A program made the translations under genes and the position numbers. Below are positions 25,501 through 36,085 of a DNA stretch of 64,000 bases, in pieces. Under the pieces are notes generated by a model. It was not told where the DNA came from, did no database searches, and saw only the letters and a list, made by a program, of their open reading frames with translations. The first letter of the stretch is position 1, and the number at the start of each line of letters is the position of its first letter. Source of the DNA: Chrysoperla carnea (Eukaryota; Arthropoda; Insecta; Neuroptera; Chrysopidae); the NCBI RefSeq assembly GCF_905475395.1, contig NC_058337.1:100310368-100374367 (forward strand), read 5' to 3'.

Positions 25501-28500
25501 TAACGCTAATACTGATATCAAAGATATTCATGGTTTTCCACCATTGCACTATGCAATAAAAAATAATCATATTGATGTTGCTAAAATTTTGTTAGAAAAA
25601 GAAACCAATGTTGACATTAATCAGGTTAAAGGTGGCTTTACGTCACTGCATATTGCTGCAGAAAATGGGCATGTAGAACTAGTTAATTTTTTATTGAAAA
25701 GTAGAGCAAATGTTAATGTAAAAACCGACCAGGGAACAATACCATTACATTTAGCAGCTCTAAATGGATATCTAGAAATAGTGAATGCTTTAATTTTTAA
25801 AGGAGCTAACGTTAACACCAAAACCATAGATGGGTGCTCACCATTACATTATGCAATAGAAAACGGTCACGAAGAAATAGCTAATATACTATTGAAGCAT
25901 GGAGCTAATGTTAATGTTGTTGATAAGGTCTATAATAATACACCTTTACACTATGCAGCAAAGTATGGACATGAAAATATTGTCAAGTTGCTACTAGAAA
26001 ACAAGGCAAATGCTAGTATTCCAACTGTACACGGTATTACTCCACTACATTTTGCAATACGGGGTGGTCATTTAAAAATAGTTGCTACTCTTCTTGAGTA
26101 TGGAGTAAACATTCATGATAAAGATTTTAAAAGCACTTCACCATTACATCAAGCTGCTCAAGAAGGTCATAAAGATATTATTGAATTGCTAATAAGAAAT
26201 GGAGCTAAAGTTAGAACTCAAGATATTATGGGCAACACGCCATTACATGCAGCTGCCGAGTTTGGTAGAACAAATATAATTGAACTTTTAATCAAAAATA
26301 AAGCTGAAGTTGATGCAAGAAACTATGATGGCATAACTCGATTGCATCTAGGTGCTCTAAATAAACAAGAGGACGCCATTATTTTTCTAATAAAAAATAA
26401 AGCTGAAATCAATACCAAAAATAATTATGGTATTACACCCTTACATGCGGCTATTAACGGAGGTTACAAGAACATTGTAATCTTTTTAATAAAACATAAA
26501 GCTAAAATTAACGTCAAGGATATTTCAGGTAATACACCGTTACTTGTAGCTGTAGAAGCAGGTCACCAGGAAATCGTAGAGATTTTGATAGAAAATGGAG
26601 CTGATATTAATATTTCAAATAATAAAAACCTAACTCCATTATTTTCTGCTATTAAGCATAACCGCAAGAGGATTGTAGAAGTTCTCATAGAAAATGGAGC
26701 TAATATTAATATGGAAGTTGGCGAATCTCTATCATTGGCCGTGCGCGCTGGCTATAGGGAAATAGTAGAAATTTTGCTACAAAACGCGGCCTTCATTAAT
26801 ATAAAATATCCTGAGGATGTAACCCCATTACATTTAGCTACTCAAAGAAATCACAAGGAGATAGTAAATTTATTGATAATGAAAGGATTCGATGTTGATG
26901 CTATGAATATTCATAAATTAACAGCATTACATCTTGCAGCACAGGAAGGTCATGCAGTAGTTGCTAAAATTTTGATAGCAAAAGGAGCTAACGTTAACGT
27001 TGCAAATGTTGAAAATACTTCACTACACCTAGCTGCAATGCACGGCCATGTCAATATTATTAAAATCCTATTAAGTAATGGAGCAAAAATTGATGTTAAG
27101 GATAATCAGAATAGAACACCTTTAGAATTGGCAGTTTATCATAGTCAATTGGATGTGGTAAAAATGTTACTACGGCACAAAAAAGTTGATATTAATGCTA
27201 AAGGGAAAGATGATTGGACATTACTGCACATTGCTTCACAAGCAAGTAATTTAGAAATGGTAAAATTTCTAGTAAATAAAGGATCCAATATTAATGCAAG
27301 AACTATGTCTGGCTTAAAGCCTATACATTTTTCGGCAAGAGAAGGTAATAAAGATACCGTGGAGTTTTTCCTTAGTAAAGGGCTGAGTATCAATGAGCTT
27401 GGTTCAACCAATCAAACATTACTACACTATGCTACAAAGAAAACTCAGTTTGAAGTTGTAAAATACTTGTTAACACAAGAAGCTGAAGTTAATGCTAAAG
27501 ATGATAATGATTCTACCCCTTTGCATATTGCTGCTAGTGTTAATAATAAATATGTTGTTGAAATTTTGTTAGAAAATGGAGCTGATATTAATGCCTTAGA
27601 TGATAACGGTTCAACCCCTATGCATATTGCTGCAGCCGTTAATAATAAAGATATTATTGAAATTTTGTTAGAAAATGGTGCAATTTACAATCATATCAAT
27701 AAACTTTCTAAAATGCCTTTGGAAATTGCTGAAAAAAAAGGCATTATCAGTTTATTAACCTTAACAGAAAAATTATTTGAATCCATAAAACGCAATAGTT
27801 CGTTGGAGGTTGAGAATGATATTAAAGCAGGTGCATTTGTTAATGCAAAACATACTAAACTAGGAACTTCATTACATTATGCTGCATGGAAAGGCTATGA
27901 CAAAATTGTCAAGATTCTATTGCAGAATAAAGCCAATCCTAATATAGTTGGTAGTAAAGGATTTACGCCCATGCATTACGCTACGAAATTTTCCCATTTA
28001 AAAATTGTAAAATATCTATTAACTTATGGTGCGGTATATAATGCTATGTCTGACAGTGGCAAAACACCACAAGACTTTGCTGTGGATAGAAACATAAATA
28101 GTTTACTTAAGTTAATTAGAGAATCGTTTAAAAAAGTTAAAGAAGATAATGATCAAGTTATAAACGACCTAAATAAGATACAGGATAATGAAACAGTAAA
28201 AGCAGTGATGGGGTCTTGTGATAACCAAAATAAAACGTTAATTGTTGTTGCAATACATTGTAATTTTTCTAAAGTCGAGCAGTTGAAACAAATATCACAA
28301 AGTGGCATATCCACTGAGATTTTAACAGGTTCGATGCTTCTCGATCAAGGACATTACCAAAACGCATTAAATATTTTCAGAAATGCATTTGAAAGAAGGA
28401 AAGAAATACTGGGATCCGATAATCCAGGCACTTTAGATATCCAGGCAAAGATAGCGATGGTGTTATACAAACAAGGAAAATATCAAGAAGCATTAACCAT

Positions 28501-29953
28501 GTATGAAGAGATTTTTCAGAAACAAAAAGAAACACTAGGTTTAAATCATGAAGATACTTTAAGTACAAGAAGTGTAATCGCTTTAGTACTTTACAGGCAG
28601 GAAAATAATGAAAGAGCTTTTAATATTTATCAAGATGTTTATCAGAAACAAAAAGAAACACTTGGGTCAAACCATCCAGATACCTTAAATACTATGTTTC
28701 ACATGGCATTAGTATTAGAAAGGCTGGGAAAATACGAGGAAGCGTTAAATATCAATAAAGCAGTTTTTGAAAAGAGAAAAGAAACTTTAGGTTCGAATAA
28801 TCTAGCCACTGTGTCTGCCAAAAATAATATAGCTTTGGTACTAGCTAGTCAAAAAAAATATGAAGAGGCTTTAAAACTCTATAAGGAGGTTTTCGAAAAG
28901 AAGAAAAAGATATTAGGCATTAATCATACTGACACCTTAAGAACGTTACATAACATTGCTGGAATACACTTCAGTCAAAAAAACTATAGTGAGGCCTTGA
29001 AAGGCTTTCAAGAGGTTCTAAATATCCAAAAAGTAGCTTTGCTACCGAATCACCCAGAAGCATTAACCACTGAATACAATATAGCAAATGTACTCTTATT
29101 ACAAGGTAAATACATCAGTGCACTGAAAACTTTTACGGAAATTCATGATAAAATGATAACTGTTTTTGGGCCACATCATCCGAGAGTTATGGATATTTTA
29201 ACGAAGATAAAGATTATTAATGCAGGACTTAGGTTTCAGGGTAGTGGATTATCAGAGGTTTTACAGAATCATCAGAAAGAAATTTTGTTGCTTAATATTG
29301 CTGCAAATGAGGGGGATGTACAAACTGTCCAGCGTCTATTAAATGATGGAGCAAATGTCAATGATAAAGATGTTGATGGAAGAACACCTTTGCATTTCGC
29401 TGTTAGCAATGGACACATAAATGTTGTGAACATGTTACTACAAAATGGAGCTGTTGTAACTGAAGCTACTAAAAAAGGCAATACACCATTACATACGGCT
29501 ACTTCTAAGGGCTACAAGGAAATCATCGAAGTTTTGTTGCAACATATAAGTCGTAACCGTGACATATTAAATGATTTTATAGATGCCAAAACCACTTCCA
29601 GTGGTACCACATCACTCCATATTGCCGCTAAAAGTGGCTTTTTGGAAATTATAAAATCCTTACTAAAACACGGTGCAATTTATAACTCCAAGAATAAAAA
29701 AGGTGAAGTACCCGTCGATGTTTCTACAGATCAGAAAACCATAAACTTACTGAAATTAATCGAAAATTTGTTTAGAGATGTCAAAAATGGTAATCTTGGC
29801 ACTATAAGTAAGCTAAGATCAATAAAACCTGATGAATTTTTAGCTTTAACAAGCGCCCGTAATAATCAGGGGAATACATTATTGCAAGTTGCAATTTTCA
29901 ATAAGCACAATGCTATTGCAGGTGAAATATTAAAAATGCTGATGACCAATTGA
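22568..29953 (+). CDS. Giant HEPN/ankyrin/TPR protein, 2461 aa, probable horizontal transfer
   Basis: One uninterrupted frame of 7386 bases without introns, ending TGA. No signal peptide or membrane segment is visible. Residues about 90-180 contain two ankyrin-like units. The helical region to about 840 carries GLRNSLSHAYS (R near 450) and LRNHLAHDN (R near 791), both fitting the HEPN motif R-x4-H. About 29 ankyrin repeats run from about 862 to 1850 (consensus G-TPLHIAA-NGH-EIV-LLL-NGA). About seven 42-residue TPRs of the kinesin-light-chain type follow (about 1910-2215, e.g. GKYEEALNINKAVFEKRKE). About five more ankyrin units end near 2390. Such mixes are known from Wolbachia, Rickettsia and relatives and from arthropod genes acquired from them. 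Role unknown; protein binding through the repeats and possible RNA or nucleotide processing by HEPN are inferences. It appears intact, so it may be expressed. Residual doubt: assembly contamination, although eukaryotic sequence flanks both sides. Confidence 0.92.
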   Translation: MSKQQTSLYQENERLLSSSYKSKEEFTREYKKLYCENLKAKEFYLLVLIKVAKAISDNNVANLKKLSKFIGYVNSVENQATLRDYYNDVKNPIQKTNLVILACQHNKVTILEYLFDNSSNILNSLSVDIGRNITLPNDKDELGHNAIYYAIRSGNIELLDTLINKWPGNYFDINFNELDEIISQPYEELKLKNIPLSEEIEIFIYNKLINLRFFSNVPEQKCNEEGNVNNIIERIDLVLQNIALLKEEFSNREQVNQKFLFIAKFIAQNIHILKRQLKSTYDRLPWEEIEFCLVIFVSSRTNRKEINLFYDATLNKNKLLNHLENFAKRLNDEKAIIEHVDVNLLNVIPNIKREQVIMEIVNNYPQFGELYSDYKKIRDLYSLEKISDYIKLALSADPKQKDGQLIITRALQMIGENLKNTLESPKLSSDTSELLLLSFPNNTRKVIIGLRNSLSHAYSLFKRTEIEENTDVIFFIGIQNDIKKIHDVIFDICHNNKIKIIRILLTKIYNSESSEEIIEIAKAISIVSIDKMFAEDFGMLKHEKLKKLVKELSDKITDKTDYEKFLFYKINNIINCVQNKPERCKNNFLMALASLRSLVSSLNNYDKINHNIIRVTKFYTNNALQNISSQIEPHDLKEIAELSMEIRFTALLRMQRVSDTIDSINTLTSEILFIVEFELDDINWIEELKNQFSEKRAFIPIYKQKKVYNFTGKKNQLSLKLAELKIIFENNAISNTLIQNLSPFKKNKKLISIIELLVLDIMSILGQSNKYLKNNLNFLDDYSPLLTGKSLRNHLAHDNVLFDILLSDLSMAIILNANKLISENIIKNKKKLGKLVTDDPSQLKNKYEKNLITIANQEKMFTALEEGNFEDLKNCLRKGADINARSISSWTTLHFAAKSPSLKIIKYIFDQNINANVKDMNGQNPLHIAAAYGRESIVEFFLREVGLCIDDQDDSGKTPLHIAAKNGHKDAVKSLLKNNANTDIKDIHGFPPLHYAIKNNHIDVAKILLEKETNVDINQVKGGFTSLHIAAENGHVELVNFLLKSRANVNVKTDQGTIPLHLAALNGYLEIVNALIFKGANVNTKTIDGCSPLHYAIENGHEEIANILLKHGANVNVVDKVYNNTPLHYAAKYGHENIVKLLLENKANASIPTVHGITPLHFAIRGGHLKIVATLLEYGVNIHDKDFKSTSPLHQAAQEGHKDIIELLIRNGAKVRTQDIMGNTPLHAAAEFGRTNIIELLIKNKAEVDARNYDGITRLHLGALNKQEDAIIFLIKNKAEINTKNNYGITPLHAAINGGYKNIVIFLIKHKAKINVKDISGNTPLLVAVEAGHQEIVEILIENGADINISNNKNLTPLFSAIKHNRKRIVEVLIENGANINMEVGESLSLAVRAGYREIVEILLQNAAFINIKYPEDVTPLHLATQRNHKEIVNLLIMKGFDVDAMNIHKLTALHLAAQEGHAVVAKILIAKGANVNVANVENTSLHLAAMHGHVNIIKILLSNGAKIDVKDNQNRTPLELAVYHSQLDVVKMLLRHKKVDINAKGKDDWTLLHIASQASNLEMVKFLVNKGSNINARTMSGLKPIHFSAREGNKDTVEFFLSKGLSINELGSTNQTLLHYATKKTQFEVVKYLLTQEAEVNAKDDNDSTPLHIAASVNNKYVVEILLENGADINALDDNGSTPMHIAAAVNNKDIIEILLENGAIYNHINKLSKMPLEIAEKKGIISLLTLTEKLFESIKRNSSLEVENDIKAGAFVNAKHTKLGTSLHYAAWKGYDKIVKILLQNKANPNIVGSKGFTPMHYATKFSHLKIVKYLLTYGAVYNAMSDSGKTPQDFAVDRNINSLLKLIRESFKKVKEDNDQVINDLNKIQDNETVKAVMGSCDNQNKTLIVVAIHCNFSKVEQLKQISQSGISTEILTGSMLLDQGHYQNALNIFRNAFERRKEILGSDNPGTLDIQAKIAMVLYKQGKYQEALTMYEEIFQKQKETLGLNHEDTLSTRSVIALVLYRQENNERAFNIYQDVYQKQKETLGSNHPDTLNTMFHMALVLERLGKYEEALNINKAVFEKRKETLGSNNLATVSAKNNIALVLASQKKYEEALKLYKEVFEKKKKILGINHTDTLRTLHNIAGIHFSQKNYSEALKGFQEVLNIQKVALLPNHPEALTTEYNIANVLLLQGKYISALKTFTEIHDKMITVFGPHHPRVMDILTKIKIINAGLRFQGSGLSEVLQNHQKEILLLNIAANEGDVQTVQRLLNDGANVNDKDVDGRTPLHFAVSNGHINVVNMLLQNGAVVTEATKKGNTPLHTATSKGYKEIIEVLLQHISRNRDILNDFIDAKTTSSGTTSLHIAAKSGFLEIIKSLLKHGAIYNSKNKKGEVPVDVSTDQKTINLLKLIENLFRDVKNGNLGTISKLRSIKPDEFLALTSARNNQGNTLLQVAIFNKHNAIAGEILKMLMTN

Positions 29954-31406
29954 ACCAAACTAACTTTTGCAATTACTTGTAAAATAATTAATTACTTTAC
30001 TTTTAAAATAATGTACCAACCAAAATTTTCTTAAAAATGTGGATTTTCAGCAAAAATTCTGTAAAAAATCGAACTATTTTCAATTCATTCAAAGTTTTAA
30101 ATTAGAATTTTTTTTTTGGATCAACGATTCAGTCGGGAAAGCTCCGCGGATAAAAGATTATACAATATCACTTCAAGACAAACGATTTGGTTTATTGTAT
30201 TTCATCTGGATTGAAAACAACATAGACCAAGCTTCGGCGACATTTTACTATACCTCGACACTTGCCTGAAAATGGGTTTATAATTAACAGAAGATATGTC
30301 CCTGCTCTTACTTCCAGTAAAAGGTAACATATACCTCGATTAATAATTTTTAAATATCTGGCAAACATGTTAAAAATATATTTTATTATCGTTATGTTAC
30401 TAACTTATCACAAACGACTTCGTGGTCGGCTAAGCCTTTCTTTTTGCGGAAAATGTAAACGTTCAGTGGAAGAAAGATAGACGAATAGTCATATAGGGAA
30501 CGTAACATAACGATACTCTCTACAATATTATCTAAAGCAAATCGAAAAGTTGGACACTAGCTTCTTATTTCCAGGCAAAATTTCTAGATTAATTCGTTCC
30601 TAAACGGATCAATGGATTAAATAGTATTGCTTGTAAAGCCACCTAAACAAAAAATTGCTTTAATAATCTAGTTATCATTTAGATTTTTTAGGGCGGGCCA
30701 TAGTCTTACCATCTTTCCTGATTTAAATTGTATCATCAATTCCTACTCCAGATTTTTAATTGAAGCTCCCGATTTTTGTAAAATAATAAGGTTTGCACTA
30801 AAATTAATTGTGATTTTACGCAAAATATTTACATATAAAAAAATATTTTTGTTAATTCATGAGTTTTTATCTTTGTTTTTATATACCAAGTTAAGATTGT
30901 ATTCTAATTTTTATAATAAATAAATATATTTTATAATAAATAAAAAGTTAGGTTAATATGAAAATTCCCAGAAAAAATTTTTCATTCCATATTTCATTAA
31001 TTTAGGCTCTATAGCCTAAGTGTGTCTTTCGTGGACAGCCAATATAACCTAACCTAACCTAATCCAACCATATTTCATTCGTTTTAGATTTAGATTATTT
31101 CAGATATCTGTATCTCCGTCAAAAATTATCCGATTTTGACCGTACACAACATAATCGAAAGCATGCACTTTCAAATTTTTAAAAATGTAATTCAAAAGTT
31201 ATTTTCATGAAAATTCGGTGCAAAGCAGTGGGGTTAAATTACTATTATTATTACTAATTAATTTTAGCGAAATAGCATTTCGTGTTTGAAATTATAAAAA
31301 AAACTATCTCAAAATTTCAATTTGGTACTAGGACAAGTTTAGCTAAATTGATTTATTTTAAGTTGTTCTACATCTGGTCAGCTATTGTACAGACCTTGTA
31401 GACAAC
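29954..31406. other. 3' flank of the ankyrin gene
   Basis: No supported gene. A 76-codon open frame at 30039-30269 has no recognisable motif. Clusters of AATAAA (about 30916-30945) could serve polyadenylation in a eukaryotic context but lie about 1 kb from the stop. At 31045-31062 there are three CCTAA units, the complement of the arthropod telomere repeat TTAGG, too few to mean more than a short interstitial match. Confidence 0.5.
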
Positions 31407-31735
31407 CTTTATATATTCGCTCCGAGCGTGAATTTCGTTTCCATGACAACGATACACTACTTTAATTATAGAATTAATGGATGCATATATAATTGTGTGG
31501 ATTGCATTGAAAACTTACATTTAAAATTTAATATTCTTGTTTCACAAATTTAAATAAATAATTACGATAATTAACATTTGAAAAATAATATTTGTACAAT
31601 TTGATTTCTTATTTTCACAATTTTTAATGCATTAAGTTTAATTAATTAGTGTTTTTCAATCATTTTAATTTGACAGTTTCTATATCATTAACATGTAAAT
31701 AATTGCAAATTAGTCATAACAGCCCACTTTATCTC
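31407..31735 (-). repeat. Dispersed repeat flanking the ankyrin gene, right copy
   Basis: Inverse of 19930-20249. It begins TATTCGCTCCGAGCGTGAAT and ends CATAACAGCCCACTTTATCT. The distance from the ankyrin stop codon is about 1.45 kb, while the left copy lies about 2.3 kb before the ATG. Homology does not extend beyond the unit on either side. Confidence 0.85.
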
Positions 31736-33915
31736 CAAAATTTTTCACTTAAAGCGCTGGCATCGATTTTATTATCCCTACCATGACTACGCACACAACG
31801 AATAGGGTGTTGGTAATTCGATGCAAACATTGAAGGACCTTAAGGACTAGAAAATGGATAAATACACAGGTTTTAACTTTCCCAATAAATGTTATCAACA
31901 AAAATCAATTGTTTTCCCAATCAATTGTTTTCAAAATTTTCAAAAAACCGACAAAAAAGATCGTTCCGGTGCAAATTTTTTTTTCACACCTAGCCCATAT
32001 TGTACTTATGATTAAATAGTATTGATTTATTTGCGAAATTTCAAAATCCATGTAAATGCAGTTATACTGTCACCAGCTCCCCGCCTATAAATTTTTTATG
32101 CTGAATAAATATGATTTTGCAGTATTATAAACTCATGTGGTATACATGTAGGTAGCCCTGTGGAGTCCCCATATTGAAATTTCTACAGGTGGCCCTAATT
32201 GCAGTATTCAACAATTCGACGTCTTAATCTAAAAGGATCGACAATTAAAATAAGTTATCAAATATATTCCTCTAAAATCATAAAAATATAAATATTGAAA
32301 TAATTAAAGTAAATAAAACAAAGGCCGATGTGTAAACAAAATACCTCTAATTTAAGGGATGGGCTTTTATTTATAAAATAAATAAAATTAACCGTAATTT
32401 TTCATTTATTATTAAAAGCTTGGAGTCTTCTTTTCTAACGAATGTTGAGGCCCAGTTTTTGATTCCCGACGTTTTTGTACTTTATACTTACTTTTAAACA
32501 CCATTTTTAATTTCTAAGAACCAATGTAATACAGTGATAAAGATTGATTACAAAAGAAACAATTTTCAATAATTAAATTTTTATTTATTGAGAATAAATA
32601 TATATATGTAATAAAAAATTATAGTTAATTAATAAAATCTGGATTTAAGTGATGTTTTCTTTTATACCTAGTGAAATCCTGTGAATATAATTTATAGGCC
32701 TAGAAAAAGAATTTGCAACTTTTTCGACATAATATTCTTAAAAATAAATTCAAAACGATATTCGATGAAATTATTGAGCGTTTTTATTTTTTTTACATCC
32801 TCTAACTTCCATTTTTTAATAAGTAAAGAAACATAATTCATACAATCCGGTGAGCTGGGCACTTTGTTTAGTCTGAATAAATACATCACTTCCGAATTCC
32901 CGAATACAAATTATTTAGGGTTATTATAATGAAACCGCATTCGAGTTACAAATGAATCTAAGACAATTTTTTATAAAGTAAACTCAAACTAAAATGAAAA
33001 TGACTGAGAAAGAGGGCGCAGTAACCATGAATATACAAATATACTTATATTCTTTGTCTCTCCCGGTCAGTCTCATATTAATTTGAACCTACTCTATCAA
33101 TATTACGTCCAAAATGAATAAACTATTACAAACCAAAATGAATAAACTCTTTTAATTTGATTAGAATTTGTAAATACGTTAATATATTTTGTATATATTA
33201 GACGTTTTAAAATTAAAAGCTTCTAATTAAAGATAATTTCTCTTAATTAGATAATTTAATTAAAACAAAAAATTGAATAAGAAATGCAACGAAAAAAAAA
33301 AAACGTTAGCATAAAATAAATCAAAATAATCGTTTTGAATTAATTTATTGAATCGATGATATAAATTACAATTCTCTGAAATCTAGTAAACAAATTTTAC
33401 TGATATGTCTAAAATATATATTTATATAAATATTTTTTAATCATTAATAAACACATCTATCTTCTAACAATACTGAAAAAGTGAGCTGATTTTTAAGAGC
33501 ATTTTCCAACATACATAATAATAATCATTTATGGGTCAATAGTCAATTAACAATTTCATTTTTAACTGACGTGTTAAAAAGAATATAACAAACCTTCAGA
33601 ACTATTTTTATGAAAAAGTATGTATATATCATTTTAACTTAGACTAGATGGTATGATCGTTAATAATTCCATAGTGAATTTTGTTGGAATCAATTTAGTA
33701 AATATAGCGAGCCTTGGTAATAAAACATATTATTTAAAGCAAAAAGAAAATTATATTTTTTTATTTATGCGAATAAGTACTCTCACGCAGGCAGTGCGAT
33801 AGATAAATTTTTAACGGAAAATTAAATTGAAATGAAAGTGATCCCTAATTTAAATAAATTTATTGTATTCGTTACGCTCAACATCTCTAACGAAATATTT
33901 ATAAATTCTATATCG

Positions 33916-34082
33916 TTTCATTATATTAATAATCTGAGTTTTCACACAATGTTTGTTCCATTAATGTAATAATATCGGCTCTATTTTTAAATAATGATAT
34001 CATTTATTTATAGATTTAGGCAATATTTTAACATAAACGATGAAGTAATTGTATGGAAACTCAGATTAATAATGTAATGAAA
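33916..34082. mobile_element. Small MITE, about 165 bp
   Basis: TTTCATTATATTAATAATCT followed by GAGTTTTCACACAAT at 33916-33950 is matched in inverse by ATTGTATGGAAACTC and AGATTAATAATGTAATGAAA ending at 34082. A third, partial copy of the end (TATGGAAACTCAAATTAGTA followed by ATATAATAAAAGATGC) lies at 35890-35925. Confidence 0.65.
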
Positions 34083-34269
34083 TAATATAAAAGACGCTGA
34101 AAACAGTTCTATAATAGTAGAATAAGAGTAATAATTTAATTGTATTAGAGCTTAGGTTTTTTGAACTCGACATTTTTTTAGATTAAACTTATTTTTCGAA
34201 ATCATACGTCAAGTTAAAACAAACATCTTGTAATTATAATAATAATAATTGCTCGTACCTTATACATAC

Positions 34270-34317
34270 ATAGTGTTAAAAGTTCTTTTCATAGTTAGTG
34301 TTAAAAGTTCTTTTCAA
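34270..34317 (+). repeat. 24-bp tandem duplication
   Basis: TAGTGTTAAAAGTTCTTTTC is present twice in a row with a spacing of 24 bases. A simple slippage-type duplication. Confidence 0.85.
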
Positions 34318-36036
34318 AAATACGTTTTAGCAAATATAATACAGATAGAAAAATATTCACTTTTTTTATTAATTTTTCAAGCGTCTAAATTAATAAACAT
34401 ACTTCTTCATAAAGTAATAAACTATTTATAGACGATAATTGGGCGGGAAAATTGATTGACCTTCCTGTGATTCCTTCAATTTAGAATTTATTTTTGCTAA
34501 AAATAAAATTTCCCAAATTACAGCGTCCAGATTAATAAATTCAAAAATATTGAGGTAAACGTTACAGAAAGTATATTTTGGAAGTACATAATTAGTTTGA
34601 ATCAATATTTGTATAATCAAATAGATCATGCAAATTTTTCAAACACACAAACTACATTTTCTTCAACTATTGCTAAAGTTATTGCTAGCTAGCAAAAACT
34701 ATCAAAATTGCTTTTAGAATAATAAAAAATGTTAAAATCCCTATTAATTCCACAGAAACTTTGGGAACGTTTGGTATTTTTAAATTTTTTTTTAAAGATT
34801 CTTTTCTGTTTCAGTTTTGGTTAGCAACAAGCGAAGAAAATGAGCAACATTATAATTAGAAAAACATTTTATCGGATAATTGTATACAAAAATAGTACAG
34901 CCACAAAAAACAAAATAATGAATTTAAATCGGTCATTATCTCCCATAAAAATTAAATACTAATTAATTTTTCTGTATTTTACTTAAATGCAACACCTATG
35001 ATTGCTTTTGGAAAAATATGAAACCTCGAATTCGAGTTTGTTCGATTTACTCCAGCAATATTTTGGACTCCAGTTTTAATGTTGTATTTTTTTTTAACGG
35101 AAGTTGGTGAAATTTTGTTCAAAGTTAGAGTATTCATAAAGCGTTTTAAACTAATTGAAGAGCTTAAATAATCAATTAAAAGATGGTAAGACACATATAC
35201 AGGGTGCTATTATATGTTACTCTTCCACTGACCTCTGAGTGAGTCGACACTACCGAACCTGCCCTTTAACCTACCTATCTACCAAGAGTATTTATTCATT
35301 TTGCAGAGTACCCGTACTAAAAAATATAGAAAATGCAATATTTTAATAAGTAATTAACTAAGTTTAGTAGCGTGGGAATGATTATTTGTTTCTTTTGGCT
35401 CGAGTAGTACACGGATTGTTAAGTAGAGAAGTGTTGGCGCAGTGTAATAACATAATATTTTCTACTTACAATTTGTGGAAATGGCGTACATACTATTCTA
35501 CAAAAAGAATATATGATTTTCGAATTTAAAGTTGTCATTTGTCTCTTAGCAGTTACTAACTCGAGTGGACTTTTGATGTCCTCGAAGGCTGAAAAATTTT
35601 TCTGTATCTAGCTTATTCTACATATTTCATATTAAAAGTTGGCTAAGATCTTCTGGAACACACTGTAAATCATCAATATAATTTCTGATTTTTATAAAGT
35701 ACATACACTACCGCCTTCTTGAAGCCATTTGAAGCCTAATTAACATCCACGATATGACGGTGTGAATTTTGTTTGGTTAACGCAACAAAACGTGTGTGTT
35801 TGCGCGCGTTGATAGAGAAACCTTTAGAGCCTTAATGGAATAGAGCTATATTCGAAGACTTCTACTGTTACATAAAAGATTAAATTAGAGTATGGAAACT
35901 CAAATTAGTAATATAATAAAAGATGCAGATGTTGTAAACTTTTTAGGGTGCGAAATACGTATTTATAATACAAAAAATTTATTTAGGCATTGAAAAAATT
36001 AAAACAGTCAGATTCTCATTTTCAAAAAATGTGTAT

Positions 36037-36085
36037 TTTTGCAAAAAGAATCAAACAACTACTGCAAAAAGAATCAAACAACTAC
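36037..36085 (+). repeat. Tandem duplication of a 24-bp unit
   Basis: GCAAAAAGAATCAAACAACT followed by ACT is present twice in direct succession without mismatches. Confidence 0.9.

Noticed and set aside
24712-29481. Several minus-strand frames of 60-90 codons inside the ankyrin gene
   Set aside because: Antisense shadows of a repetitive coding sequence without own motifs.
31045-31062. Telomere-like CCTAA repeats
   Set aside because: Only three units; such short matches are common in arthropod intergenic DNA and no longer array follows.
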